A stretch of DNA of 64,000 nucleotides from Pseudooceanicola endophyticus (GTDB taxonomy: Bacteria > Pseudomonadota > Alphaproteobacteria > Rhodobacterales > Rhodobacteraceae): contig NZ_JAHIAB010000008.1 in the NCBI RefSeq assembly GCF_018760365.1, positions 62,001-126,000 on the forward strand. The letters run 5' to 3'. Made by a program: the position numbers and the translations under genes. Shown here piece by piece: positions 43,610-52,246 of this stretch (position 1 is the stretch's first letter; the number at the start of each line of letters is the position of its first letter). The notes below the pieces were generated by a model. It ran no database searches, was not told the DNA's origin, and was given only the letters and a program-made list of their open reading frames with translations.

Positions 43610-44653
43610 ATGACCAACTACCGCCTTGCTCTCATTCCCGGCGACGGGATTGGCGTGGACGTGACCGATGCCACGATGGAGGTTCTGCGCGCCGCTGCCC
43701 GGAACCGCTTCACGCTTGAGGCCGAGACCTTCCCCTGGTCCTGCGAATACTACCTCGAACACGGCCAGATGATGCCCGGGGACGGGATCGAGACGCTGAA
43801 GGGCTTCGACGCGATCTATCTCGGCGCCGTCGGCTGGCCCGCGACCGTCCCCGACAGCGTCTCGCTGCACGGGCTGCTGCTGCCGATCCGCAAGGCCTTC
43901 ACGCAATACGCCAACATCCGCCCCCACCGCCTGCTGCCGGGCGTCGAGGGGCCGCTGAAGGCCGAGGGCTTCGACATCCTCTGCATCCGCGAGAACACCG
44001 AGGGCGAATATTCCGGCGCCGGGGGCCGGGTCCACATGGGCCAGGACAACGAGGTCGCGACCGAGGTCGCCGTCTTCACCCGCAAGGGCGTCGAGCGGAT
44101 CCTCCGTTTCGGCTTCGAACAGGCGCGCGCGCGGCGCAAGCACCTGACATCCGTGACGAAATCCAATGCCCAGAAATATTCCATGGTGTTCTGGGACGAG
44201 GTGACGAAGGAAATCGCCGCCGAATACCCGGACGTCACCGTCAGCCACATGCATATCGACGCCATGGCCGCCAAGATGGTGATGGCACCGCAGGATCTGG
44301 ACGTGATCGTCGCCTCGAACCTCTTCGGCGACATCCTGACCGACCTCGGCGCGGCGATCCAGGGCGGCCTCGGGTTTGCGGCCTCGGCCAATATCTGCCC
44401 CGACCGTACGGGACCGTCCATGTTCGAGCCGGTGCATGGCTCGGCCCCCGACATTGCCGGCAAGGACATTGCCAACCCGATCGCCGCGATCTGGTCCGGC
44501 GCCATGATGCTCGAGCATCTGGGCGAGGCCGAAACCGCCGCCGAGATCCTCTCGGCCATCGAGGCCGCCACCGCCCAGGGCATCGGCACCCGCCCCGGCA
44601 GCCATTCCACGTCCGACATCACCGCCGCCATCCTGGCCGCGCTGGAGGCCTGA
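43610..44653 (+). CDS. Tartrate / D-malate dehydrogenase-like (isocitrate/isopropylmalate dehydrogenase family)
   Basis: 347 residues with the beta-decarboxylating dehydrogenase fold: IPGDGIGVDV at the start, IRENTEGEYSG with the substrate Ser/Tyr region, and a metal-binding NLFGDILTDLGAA segment. The NAD-binding GSAPDIAGKDIANP follows. Within the family, the AVGWP and IRPHRLLPGV segments are typical of tartrate dehydrogenase/D-malate dehydrogenase (TtuC/DmlA) rather than LeuB. It oxidatively decarboxylates a 2-hydroxy diacid. GGAG precedes the ATG. Confidence 0.88.
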   Translation: MTNYRLALIPGDGIGVDVTDATMEVLRAAARNRFTLEAETFPWSCEYYLEHGQMMPGDGIETLKGFDAIYLGAVGWPATVPDSVSLHGLLLPIRKAFTQYANIRPHRLLPGVEGPLKAEGFDILCIRENTEGEYSGAGGRVHMGQDNEVATEVAVFTRKGVERILRFGFEQARARRKHLTSVTKSNAQKYSMVFWDEVTKEIAAEYPDVTVSHMHIDAMAAKMVMAPQDLDVIVASNLFGDILTDLGAAIQGGLGFAASANICPDRTGPSMFEPVHGSAPDIAGKDIANPIAAIWSGAMMLEHLGEAETAAEILSAIEAATAQGIGTRPGSHSTSDITAAILAALEA

Positions 44654-44657
44654 GAGC

Positions 44658-46130
44658 ATGACCGTGCAAGACACTTTCCCCACCGATATCCGCGCCTCCC
44701 TGAAGGATCCGGAGCTGTTCCGCGAAGCCGCCCTGATCGGTGGTGACTGGATCGCCCGGGCCGACATGGACGTGATCAACCCGGCAACCGGCGCGGCCCT
44801 GGGCCGGATGCCCGACTGCACCGCCGCCGAGACCGAGGCCGCCATTGCCGCCGCCGCCGAGGCGATGACCGGCTGGAAGGCGAAGACCCACGCCGAGCGC
44901 GCCGACATCCTGATGGCCTGGTACACCCTGATGCTGGAGCACGCCGACGATCTGGCGCTGATCCTGACCGCCGAACAGGGCAAGCCGCTGGCCGAGGCGA
45001 AGGGAGAGATCCTCTACGGCGCCTCCTTCGTGCGCTGGTTCGCCGAGGAAGCCCGCCGCATCAACGGCACGATCATCCCGAGCCCGGTGCCCGGCAAGAA
45101 GATCTTCGCCATGAAGGAGCCCGTCGGCGTCTGCGCGATCATCACGCCCTGGAACTTCCCCAATGCGATGATCACCCGCAAGGTGGCCCCCGGCCTGGCC
45201 GCCGGCTGCACCATGGTCATCAAACCCTCTGATTTCACGCCCTATTCGGCGCTGGCGCTCTGCGTTCTGGGCGAACGCGCGGGCATTCCGGCGGGGGTGC
45301 TGAACTGCCTGACGGGCCGCCCCGAGGAGATTGGCGGCACGCTGACCGCCTCGCCGGTGGTGAGGAAGCTCTCCTTCACCGGCTCGACCCGCGTGGGCGC
45401 CCTGCTGGCCGAGCAATGCGCGCCGACGCTGAAGAAGATGTCGCTGGAGCTGGGCGGCAACGCGCCCTTCATCGTCTTCGACGATGCCGATCTGGACGCC
45501 GCCGTCGAGGGCGCGATGGTCAGCAAGTTCCGCAACGGCGGCCAGACCTGCGTCTGCGCCAACCGCATCCTCGTGCAGTCGGGCATCCACGACGCCTTCG
45601 TCGCGGCACTGGCCGCCAAGGTCGATGCGCTGCAGGTCGGCCCGGGCCTGGCGGAGGGCACGACCATCGGTCCGATGATCAACGCCGCCGCGATCACCAA
45701 GATCACCGCCCACGTGGAGGACGCCCTGTCGAAAGGGGCCGCCCGCGCCACCGCGCCGCGCGACCTTGACGGCCAGTATGCCGATCCGGTGGTGCTGACC
45801 GGCGCCACGACCGAAATGCGCCTGGCCTCCGAGGAAACCTTCGGCCCCGTCGCCCCGGTCTTCAAGTTCGAGACCGAGGCCGAGGCGCTGGAGATCGCCA
45901 ACGGCACGCCCTTCGGTCTGGCGGCCTATTTCTACACCACCGACATGGCCCGCGCCTTCCGCTTCGGCGAGGCGCTGGAGGTCGGGCTGGTAGGGCTGAA
46001 CACCGGCGCGGTCAGCCATGCCGAGGCCCCCTTCGGCGGCGTCAAATCCTCCGGCCTCGGCCGCGAGGGCGCCCAGGAGGGCATCGAGGAATACCTCGAA
46101 ACAAAGGCCTTCCACTTCGGCGGCCTCTGA
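44658..46130 (+). CDS. gabD: NAD(P)-dependent succinate-semialdehyde dehydrogenase
   Basis: 490 residues, the GabD-type ALDH: FREAALIGGDWIARAD start, EQGKPLAEAKGEI motif, ITPWNFPNAMITRKVAPGLAAGC, Glu in LELGGNAPFIVFDDADLD, nucleophile Cys298 in NGGQTCVCANR, and the ending EAPFGGVKSSGLGREG. It turns succinic semialdehyde into succinate for the TCA cycle, an endpoint of GABA or gamma-hydroxybutyrate use. It starts four bases after the preceding stop and is last in the operon, followed by a strong terminator. Confidence 0.92.
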   Translation: MTVQDTFPTDIRASLKDPELFREAALIGGDWIARADMDVINPATGAALGRMPDCTAAETEAAIAAAAEAMTGWKAKTHAERADILMAWYTLMLEHADDLALILTAEQGKPLAEAKGEILYGASFVRWFAEEARRINGTIIPSPVPGKKIFAMKEPVGVCAIITPWNFPNAMITRKVAPGLAAGCTMVIKPSDFTPYSALALCVLGERAGIPAGVLNCLTGRPEEIGGTLTASPVVRKLSFTGSTRVGALLAEQCAPTLKKMSLELGGNAPFIVFDDADLDAAVEGAMVSKFRNGGQTCVCANRILVQSGIHDAFVAALAAKVDALQVGPGLAEGTTIGPMINAAAITKITAHVEDALSKGAARATAPRDLDGQYADPVVLTGATTEMRLASEETFGPVAPVFKFETEAEALEIANGTPFGLAAYFYTTDMARAFRFGEALEVGLVGLNTGAVSHAEAPFGGVKSSGLGREGAQEGIEEYLETKAFHFGGL

Positions 46131-46159
46131 GCCCGGGCAAGGGACATCGGGAAAATGGC

Positions 46160-46190
46160 AAGGGGCGCATCCGCGGATGCGCCCCTTTGC
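46160..46190. terminator. Bidirectional terminator between gabD and the cyclase gene
   Basis: A perfect 28-bp palindrome, each arm AAGGGGCGCATCCG or its complement, followed by TTGCTTT on the plus strand. It separates convergent genes ending at 46130 (+) and 46206 (-). Confidence 0.88.
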
Positions 46191-46205
46191 TTTCGGGCGG
46201 CGCGC

Positions 46206-49166
46206 TCAGGCGCCGATGATGCTCCGGGCCACGGGATCGACCGTCGCGGGGCCGGCGGGGGGAGCCGGCCTGCCGATGGTCCCCGAGCGCGTCCGGAAGG
46301 CCTGGGACAGCCGCAGCGCACGGGCCGCGCCCGTGGGGTCGTGCGCGGCGAGGATCCGGGCACGGTCTTCCCAGACCTCTGCGCCCCACATCCCCTCGCC
46401 GGTGGCGGCAATCCGGCGCACGGCGCGTTCCGACAGGGCCAGCGCCTCCGCGCTGCGCCCCTGCTGGTGGTGTGCCAGCGCCAGAGAGCTCCAGAAATAG
46501 GGCTGGCAGACCCCCAGGCCCACGGCATCGGCGCCAGCCAGCAGGCCGGTCAGTCGCTCCGGCGCATCGGGGACATTGTCGCGGCAGTCGTAGCTTGCCT
46601 CCCAGATCCGCGCCACCAGAGACCAGAAGGCGGCGCCCTGACGGTCGGCCAGCTCGATCGCGGCGGTCAGGTTGCGCCGCGCGGTGGCGTCCTGGCCGGT
46701 GGCATATTCGGCCATGCCGCTGACCACCTTCAGCCAGGGATCCTGACCGGGGCTGGACAGATGCGCCATATGGGCGACGGCGCGGTCATGGGCGGCGTGC
46801 CCCTCGGCCAGGGCGCCGCGCCGGATCAGGATGTGGCAGCGCGCCGAGAGCACCGAAATCAGCGGATCGGCGCCCAGTTCCAGGAATAGGCGTCCGTCGC
46901 GGTCCGGATCATAGATCGCCTCGACCTCGGCCGCGGCGGCCAGCGAGCGGTCGAACCGGCCGGAATAGAAGTGCAGCGCGGTGACATTGACCAGATGCAT
47001 CAGCCGGTCATGGGGCTGGGCGGGGTCTGCGGTCAGGGCCATCTGGCGCACCATCGGCACGCAGGTCCGCACCTGACCCGAGATGATGCGATGGGCAAAC
47101 AGACCATAAAGCGCGCGCATCCGGTCGCCGCTGCGCATCTCGGCGCCCTCGAGGCCGGTCTCGAGGTGGCGATAGGCGCGTTCCACGTCCGGATGGGCGA
47201 AACCAAGCCGCTGCACCCGGGCACTGGCCAGAAGCGTCAGCACCTGCACCCGTTCCTGGGCACGGGCGGGATCGCGGGCCAGGGCTTCCTCGGCGGCTTC
47301 CAAATAGCGTTCGGCCAGGTCGAAGTGGGCGGCGGCCAGGAACTTGAACCCGGCGGCGATGCAGGGGGCGATGCACAGGTCCGGCTGGTCGGATTGCAGC
47401 GCGTGATCGGCCAGCCATTCCGGCAGCGTGGCGCAGAGATCGGGCGAGAGGTCCTGCAGCAGCGGCACCAGGCGGCCATGCAGGCTGCGGCGGTGGCCGG
47501 GGGGCAGCATCTCGTAGGCGGCATCGCGCAGCAGCGGGTGGGTGAAGGCGACCTCGGCCCCCGAGCAATCGACCAGCCCGCGCGCCGCCAGGCTGTCCAG
47601 CCCCGCGCGCAGCGTCTCGGGGGGGGTGCCGGTCAGGGCGGCGATCAGCGGCAGGCTGGCGCCGCGTCCGATCAGGGCGGCGGCCTGCAGCACGTGGCGC
47701 AGCTCTCCGGTGGCGGCGATGTTGGATTGCAGCGTCGCCTCGATTGAGGGCGGCAACTGGCCGGGCAGGGTGCCGCCGTTGTTGCGCGCCGCTTCGCGCA
47801 GCGCGCGCAGGTACAGCGGGTTGCCGGCAGCGGTCTCGATGATGCGGGCGCGGGTGGCCGCGTCCAGCGCCTCGCCCTCGGCCTCCAGAAGCCGGGCGCT
47901 GGCACTGTCGGACAGCGGGGCCAGGCTCAGCACCGACAGGGCGGCGGGGCCGAAGCTCTCGGCGATGCCGGTGTCGGGCCGGGCATAGAGCACCAGACGG
48001 CTGCCCTCGGGCACACCGCGGGCCAGCAGGCCGGCGATGACGCTGCGGCTGTCATCGTCCATCCAGTGCACGTCGTCGACATGCATCGTGGTGGGCGCCT
48101 CGGTCATCATCTGGTGCAGCAGGGCCACCAGCGCCTCGATCCGGCGGGTCCGGCGCAGGCTGGCGGTGGCGCCGTCATTGCCTGCGGGGGCGGCACCGCG
48201 GGCCTCGGCCAGGGCCTCCAGGTGATCGCGGTCCAGGCGCAGGGCCAGCCGCGCCTGCTCCTCTTCGCTGCCGAAACGGTCCTGCAGCCAGACGGTCAGC
48301 GGATAGAGCGGCGAGCGGGTCAGGTTGGAACGCGAGTCGATCTGGATCAGGTCCATCGTCGCACCGCTGCGCGCCACCAGCTCGGCCCGCAGGGCGGACT
48401 TGCCCATGCCGGCAGCCCCCTCGACCAGGAAGGCACGGGTGCGGGTGGTGCCGATGCGCCCGGTCAGGATGCTGCGCAGCACGCCGTCGCGTTCGGCAAG
48501 GCCGGTGCGGGCATCCTCTCCGGGACCGGACAGCGCCTCGACCCGGGCGACCGAAACGGGGGTGTCGAAGCCGCGGAAGGTTTCCTGGCTCAGCGGATCG
48601 GCGGTGACGCGGACCACGCGTTGCGCGGCGCGCAGCACCGGGGCCGTGGCGCGCACCATGCCGGGGCCGGCGCTTTCGGCGACCCGGGCAGCAATGTTGA
48701 CGTCAAGGCCGGTGACCTGGGGGATCAGCTCTCCGCCGCCGATGCGGCAGAGCACGGCCCCTGCATGAAGCCCGATGCGCACGCGGGCGCCGTCCAGCTC
48801 ATCGGGGATGCGTTCGGCCAGGGCCAGCGCCGCGGCGATCGAGGCGCCGGCGGCATCCTCGGCCTCCTCGGCCATGCCGAAGGCGGCCAGAAGGCCGTCT
48901 CCGTAGTGTTGCAGCAGCCGCCCGCCGCAGGTCCGCACCTGGGCCTGGCCGATGCGGTGGAAGCGGTCCATCAGGTCGGTGTATTCCTCCACCCCCAGCT
49001 GCGCCGCCAGCCGGGTCGAACCGACCAGATCCGCGAACATCAGCGTCAGGATGCGGCGTTCGCCCTGCGGTGCGGCGGTGCCGCGCTGCAGTCGGACGCC
49101 ACAGCTGCCGCAGAAGCGCGCGCTGTCGGAAACCGGCGCGGTGCAGCGGGGGCAGAGCGCGCTCAA
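46206..49166 (-). CDS. Class III adenylate/guanylate cyclase with AAA ATPase and TPR-like region
   Basis: 986 residues from a TTG at 49166 that overlaps the stop of the upstream fusion gene (TTGA); the open frame beyond it is part of that gene. Domains in order: zinc ribbon (Cys5, Cys8, Cys19, Cys22), class III cyclase (about 35-190) with the metal Asp residues in FADLVGST and HYGDGLLAAF, an AAA/NB-ARC-type ATPase (Walker A VEGAAGMGKSAL, Walker B TTMHVDDVHWMDDD), and a long helical repeat region. Such proteins make cAMP (or cGMP) in response to signals sensed by the ATPase/TPR part. No membrane segment. A Crp-type gene lies 3 kb upstream on the same strand. Confidence 0.9.
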   Translation of the reverse strand: MSALCPRCTAPVSDSARFCGSCGVRLQRGTAAPQGERRILTLMFADLVGSTRLAAQLGVEEYTDLMDRFHRIGQAQVRTCGGRLLQHYGDGLLAAFGMAEEAEDAAGASIAAALALAERIPDELDGARVRIGLHAGAVLCRIGGGELIPQVTGLDVNIAARVAESAGPGMVRATAPVLRAAQRVVRVTADPLSQETFRGFDTPVSVARVEALSGPGEDARTGLAERDGVLRSILTGRIGTTRTRAFLVEGAAGMGKSALRAELVARSGATMDLIQIDSRSNLTRSPLYPLTVWLQDRFGSEEEQARLALRLDRDHLEALAEARGAAPAGNDGATASLRRTRRIEALVALLHQMMTEAPTTMHVDDVHWMDDDSRSVIAGLLARGVPEGSRLVLYARPDTGIAESFGPAALSVLSLAPLSDSASARLLEAEGEALDAATRARIIETAAGNPLYLRALREAARNNGGTLPGQLPPSIEATLQSNIAATGELRHVLQAAALIGRGASLPLIAALTGTPPETLRAGLDSLAARGLVDCSGAEVAFTHPLLRDAAYEMLPPGHRRSLHGRLVPLLQDLSPDLCATLPEWLADHALQSDQPDLCIAPCIAAGFKFLAAAHFDLAERYLEAAEEALARDPARAQERVQVLTLLASARVQRLGFAHPDVERAYRHLETGLEGAEMRSGDRMRALYGLFAHRIISGQVRTCVPMVRQMALTADPAQPHDRLMHLVNVTALHFYSGRFDRSLAAAAEVEAIYDPDRDGRLFLELGADPLISVLSARCHILIRRGALAEGHAAHDRAVAHMAHLSSPGQDPWLKVVSGMAEYATGQDATARRNLTAAIELADRQGAAFWSLVARIWEASYDCRDNVPDAPERLTGLLAGADAVGLGVCQPYFWSSLALAHHQQGRSAEALALSERAVRRIAATGEGMWGAEVWEDRARILAAHDPTGAARALRLSQAFRTRSGTIGRPAPPAGPATVDPVARSIIGA

Positions 49167-52045
49167 TACGTTTCGCGGAGCCAGGCCTCCGCCTCCGCTG
49201 CCTTGGCAACCCGTCGGGAATCGAGGGGGTTCGTCATCGACCAGGAACTCCAGATACGGAAGGCGCCGGGCAGGCCGCGCGGCGCTTTCGGACCAAGGGC
49301 GGGAACGGCGCCCTCGTAGGCGGGGAAGCCGAGCGGATCGGGATCGCGGACGCGGACCTGCCCGGAGGCAGGCGCGATCCAGCAATTCGACAGCTCGAGG
49401 TTGAAGGCGTTGAACAGCTGCTGGCCAAGCGGCGTGCGGGTCACGAAGGCGGTGCCCAGAAGCTGCGTGATCGCCCCGAAGGCGGGGTGATCGGGGGCAA
49501 AGACGGTCTCGTCGCGCTCCTGGAACTGGGCTTCCAGCGACAGGCCCGAGGGGTCGGTCGCCACGAAGGTCGCGGCGTCCTGCTGGATCGTCGCAGGCTT
49601 CTTGTTCATCGCGTAGAACAGCTTGCCGGCGGCAATCGCGCTTGGATTGTTGACGTAGAGCCGGCGCGGATAGAGCAGGTCGGCCTGCCCGGTCTCATCC
49701 GAGCGCAGGCCCGGGATCGCGAAGGTCGCCTCGCCATAGGGTTTCATCGCCATGAAGCCCGGCACGAAGGAGCCGCGCACATGTTCGTAATGGCAGAACG
49801 ACAGCCCCACCGGGTGATAGCCCGGCTCCACCAGATCGGAGGCGCCCAGGTGCAGGCCCGGGGGCAGCAGCGCTTCGACCTCGGCGCGGGGCATGGCGTA
49901 GAACATGAACCAGCCGGTCATCTTGCCCTTGGCATAGAACCCGTCCAGCGGCCAGCCCGCCGCCGTGGCAGAGAGCGACTGGTACTTCGCCGTGCTGGCA
50001 ATGGTGCTGTTGGAGGAGATGTCGGCGCCGCCGTTGATCGGCAGGTTCTGCCCGCTGATCGCATTGGCGGCGGCCAGGCCCGACATGGTGGCGGCCTCGA
50101 CGCAGCCGGCATTCAGCCCGCAGCGTGTCCAGTCGCCGGCAAGGTAGAGGTTGTCGAAGCCGCTTTCATCGGGGGCGAGGCGATGGAAGACGCTGCCGGC
50201 GGTCGAAAGCACGTAGCGCTCCGAGCCCTCCATGTTGACCCGGGCATATTGCCCAGCAAGGCCGCGACCCGGCGGATAGAAGGGATCGGCGACATCGGGC
50301 AGGTTCGGCCAGAGCTTCGGCAGCTCGGTCTCTGTCCATTGCGCAAGGTCCGCGCGGAACTCGGGCAGGGTCTCTCCGTCCGGGGCGGGGGCGCAGAAAT
50401 AGGCGATCGAGGCGGGGCCGGGGTTTGGCCAGTCCTCGCGGTCCAGCAGGTGGCTCATGTCCGCCCAGGTGTCCAGCGGCTCGGCGAAGCCGGTGATCAC
50501 GGTGCGCAGCGGGCCGTTCGGGATCGCCTCGGGCGGGTTCGAGGTTTGCACCACGTCGCGCCAGCCAAGGGCATCGGCGGTCTCGGTCATCCAGAACTGC
50601 GCGGCATGGGTGCCGACGGTCTGCACCTCGTCCAGCATCCGCTTCCAGCGCGGCGAGGCCTTGGCAAGGTCCTTCGTCAGATAGGGCAGGGAGCCCATCG
50701 AAGCGCCCAGGATCAGCGTGTCGAAATCGCGCCCGCGCTCCAGCGTGAAGGGCTGGCCGGTGGGGGCCTCGTGCTCGAAGTTGATGCCCGAGGCGCGCAG
50801 CTCCTCGCCGTTCTCAAGCTGGTCCCAGAGCGGTTCCGAGGGCCAGCAGGGCAGGCCGCGCACGGTGACGAAGGGGTCGTAGCTGTCGCCAGCAAGCCGG
50901 GCCTGGCGAACCATCTCGATCTTGCCGATGCCGGTATTGGCGGGGCCGATGCGCAGCGCGGTGGCGGCGCTGAAGAATTCGAACTTCACCCCCTTGGCGC
51001 GCATCACCTGGTAATAGGGGCCGAAGATCGTGTCGCCCATGCCGGCCTGCATCTTCCAGAAGATCGCGCCGCAATAGGTCAGCGTCAGCCGCCCCATGGC
51101 GCGGATCGCGGTGCCGGCCCCGGCGTTGCGGTCATGGATGTCGCCAGCGTGGAAGCCGAAGACGAAATCGTAGCAGCCCCGCATCAGGACGGAATCCAGC
51201 ACCGCCTCGCTGGCGCCGTTGCCGCGCAGCCAGTCGGTGAATTCCCATTGGTCCAGGATGTCGTAACCGCGCAGGAACACGCGGCTTTCCACCAGACCCC
51301 GGGCACAGGCTAGCCCCAGATCCAGCAGGTAGAGCGCGCGCCGCGTGGCGTCGTTTTCCAGGTTCTCGGGGGTTTCGAGCTTGTGGACGCGCGATTGCAG
51401 CCCGCGGATCAGAGAGCCCAGCAGGGCGTTCACGCTGGCCTTGTGGGCGCGCGGGTCCATCGGCATGGTGCGCGCCAGCGTCAGCAGGCGCAGATGCGCG
51501 GCCTTCAGCGGCGACAGGCGGCGGGCGGCCTCGGCGCTTTCGGCGCTCTGGGCCTTGCCGAAGGTGCCGGTCTCGATCAGCTTCTGAAGCGCCTTCAGCG
51601 CCCGCAGGAACAGCACCCAGGGCGCCGGAACCTCGTTGCCGGTGCCGGGCAGCTTGTCGTTGGTGGGCAGGTCGATCAGCCAGGGGCGCCATTCCTCGCC
51701 GACCTTCTCGGCCAGGAACAGGTGGTCCAGCGGCTTGAAGGCGGCCTCGAAGGTGCCCAGCGGGGCTTCGGGATCGCGCAGGCCCATCTCGGTCAGCTCT
51801 GCGTAGCAGGCGCGCATGTTGCGGAAGGCGTTCTCGTAGAAGCCGGCCCAGACATGCAGCCCGTGTTCCTCGATCCGGGCGCCTTCGGCCATGTTGCGCC
51901 CCGAGGCCCCCTTGCCCCCCAGCCGCCAGCCCATCTGGTAGACCGTGATCTCGTATTTCTCTTTCCAGTCCGGATCCTGCAACAGGCCCCAGACGGCAGT
52001 CATGGCTCCGACGCCCCCGCCGATGACCGCAATCTTCTTGGTCAA
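49163..52045 (-). CDS. Fusion protein: FAD-dependent amine oxidase/dehydrogenase plus acetoacetate-decarboxylase-like domain
   Basis: 960 residues from a TTG at 52045 with GGGGAG seven bases upstream; a TTG five codons earlier has no ribosome site. Residues 1-690: NAD(P)/FAD-binding Rossmann start KKIAVIGGGVGAMTAVWGL, GWRLGGKGASGRN, a long helical insert, and the FAD end ESGFDNLYLAGDWTRCGLNAGCVEAA, as in carotenoid desaturase/squalene-associated dehydrogenases. Residues about 710-960 resemble acetoacetate decarboxylases: MPLPPGL-like LLPPGLHLG, then GKLFYAMNKK with Lys815-Lys816 at the place of the Schiff-base Lys pair (family pattern GREIWGFPKK). The two activities in one chain are unusual. 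Coupled to the cyclase gene. Confidence 0.85.
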   Translation of the reverse strand: MTKKIAVIGGGVGAMTAVWGLLQDPDWKEKYEITVYQMGWRLGGKGASGRNMAEGARIEEHGLHVWAGFYENAFRNMRACYAELTEMGLRDPEAPLGTFEAAFKPLDHLFLAEKVGEEWRPWLIDLPTNDKLPGTGNEVPAPWVLFLRALKALQKLIETGTFGKAQSAESAEAARRLSPLKAAHLRLLTLARTMPMDPRAHKASVNALLGSLIRGLQSRVHKLETPENLENDATRRALYLLDLGLACARGLVESRVFLRGYDILDQWEFTDWLRGNGASEAVLDSVLMRGCYDFVFGFHAGDIHDRNAGAGTAIRAMGRLTLTYCGAIFWKMQAGMGDTIFGPYYQVMRAKGVKFEFFSAATALRIGPANTGIGKIEMVRQARLAGDSYDPFVTVRGLPCWPSEPLWDQLENGEELRASGINFEHEAPTGQPFTLERGRDFDTLILGASMGSLPYLTKDLAKASPRWKRMLDEVQTVGTHAAQFWMTETADALGWRDVVQTSNPPEAIPNGPLRTVITGFAEPLDTWADMSHLLDREDWPNPGPASIAYFCAPAPDGETLPEFRADLAQWTETELPKLWPNLPDVADPFYPPGRGLAGQYARVNMEGSERYVLSTAGSVFHRLAPDESGFDNLYLAGDWTRCGLNAGCVEAATMSGLAAANAISGQNLPINGGADISSNSTIASTAKYQSLSATAAGWPLDGFYAKGKMTGWFMFYAMPRAEVEALLPPGLHLGASDLVEPGYHPVGLSFCHYEHVRGSFVPGFMAMKPYGEATFAIPGLRSDETGQADLLYPRRLYVNNPSAIAAGKLFYAMNKKPATIQQDAATFVATDPSGLSLEAQFQERDETVFAPDHPAFGAITQLLGTAFVTRTPLGQQLFNAFNLELSNCWIAPASGQVRVRDPDPLGFPAYEGAVPALGPKAPRGLPGAFRIWSSWSMTNPLDSRRVAKAAEAEAWLRETY

Positions 52046-52246
52046 TTTCCCACTCCCCAATAGCGGTAAGTCCGCAGCGCGCCATGTCGACCCTTGGCGG
52101 CGCGCATGGGCGGCGGCACGAAATTAAACACGTGCTACCGTTAACAACTTGTCAGGATATATTAAATCCCAACGTTTACCGCCAGTTCGAAACGTTGATC
52201 TGGCAGTGCCCTGCGGCAAATCGTGGCATTCGTGCCGCGTCGGCCA
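52046..52246 (-). promoter_or_regulatory. Promoter region of the fusion/cyclase operon
   Basis: 201 bp between the Crp gene and the fusion gene, A/T-rich at 52115-52200, unlike its surroundings. It holds the inverted repeat at 52170-52197. Several weak -10 candidates exist (TTTAAT, TAATAT on the minus strand) but none with a well-spaced -35, which fits a promoter that needs an activator. Confidence 0.5.
52170..52197. promoter_or_regulatory. Inverted repeat CAACGTTT-N12-AAACGTTG
   Basis: Perfect eight-base arms separated by 12 bp; the two AACGTT cores are 20 bp apart, two helical turns. It lies 125-152 bp ahead of the fusion gene start and just downstream of the Crp gene. Candidate operator for a dimeric or tetrameric regulator. 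It does not match the Crp (TGTGA-N6-TCACA) or Fnr consensus. Confidence 0.6.

Noticed and set aside
40547-44983. 1478-codon minus-strand open frame
   Set aside because: Lies opposite four overlapping, recognisable plus-strand genes, shows no domain, and has the repetitive Gly/Arg/Gln composition of an antisense frame.
52046-52246. Classical Crp or Fnr binding site in the fusion-operon promoter
   Set aside because: No sequence close to TGTGA-N6-TCACA or TTGAT-N4-ATCAA was found; only the AACGTT inverted repeat stands out.
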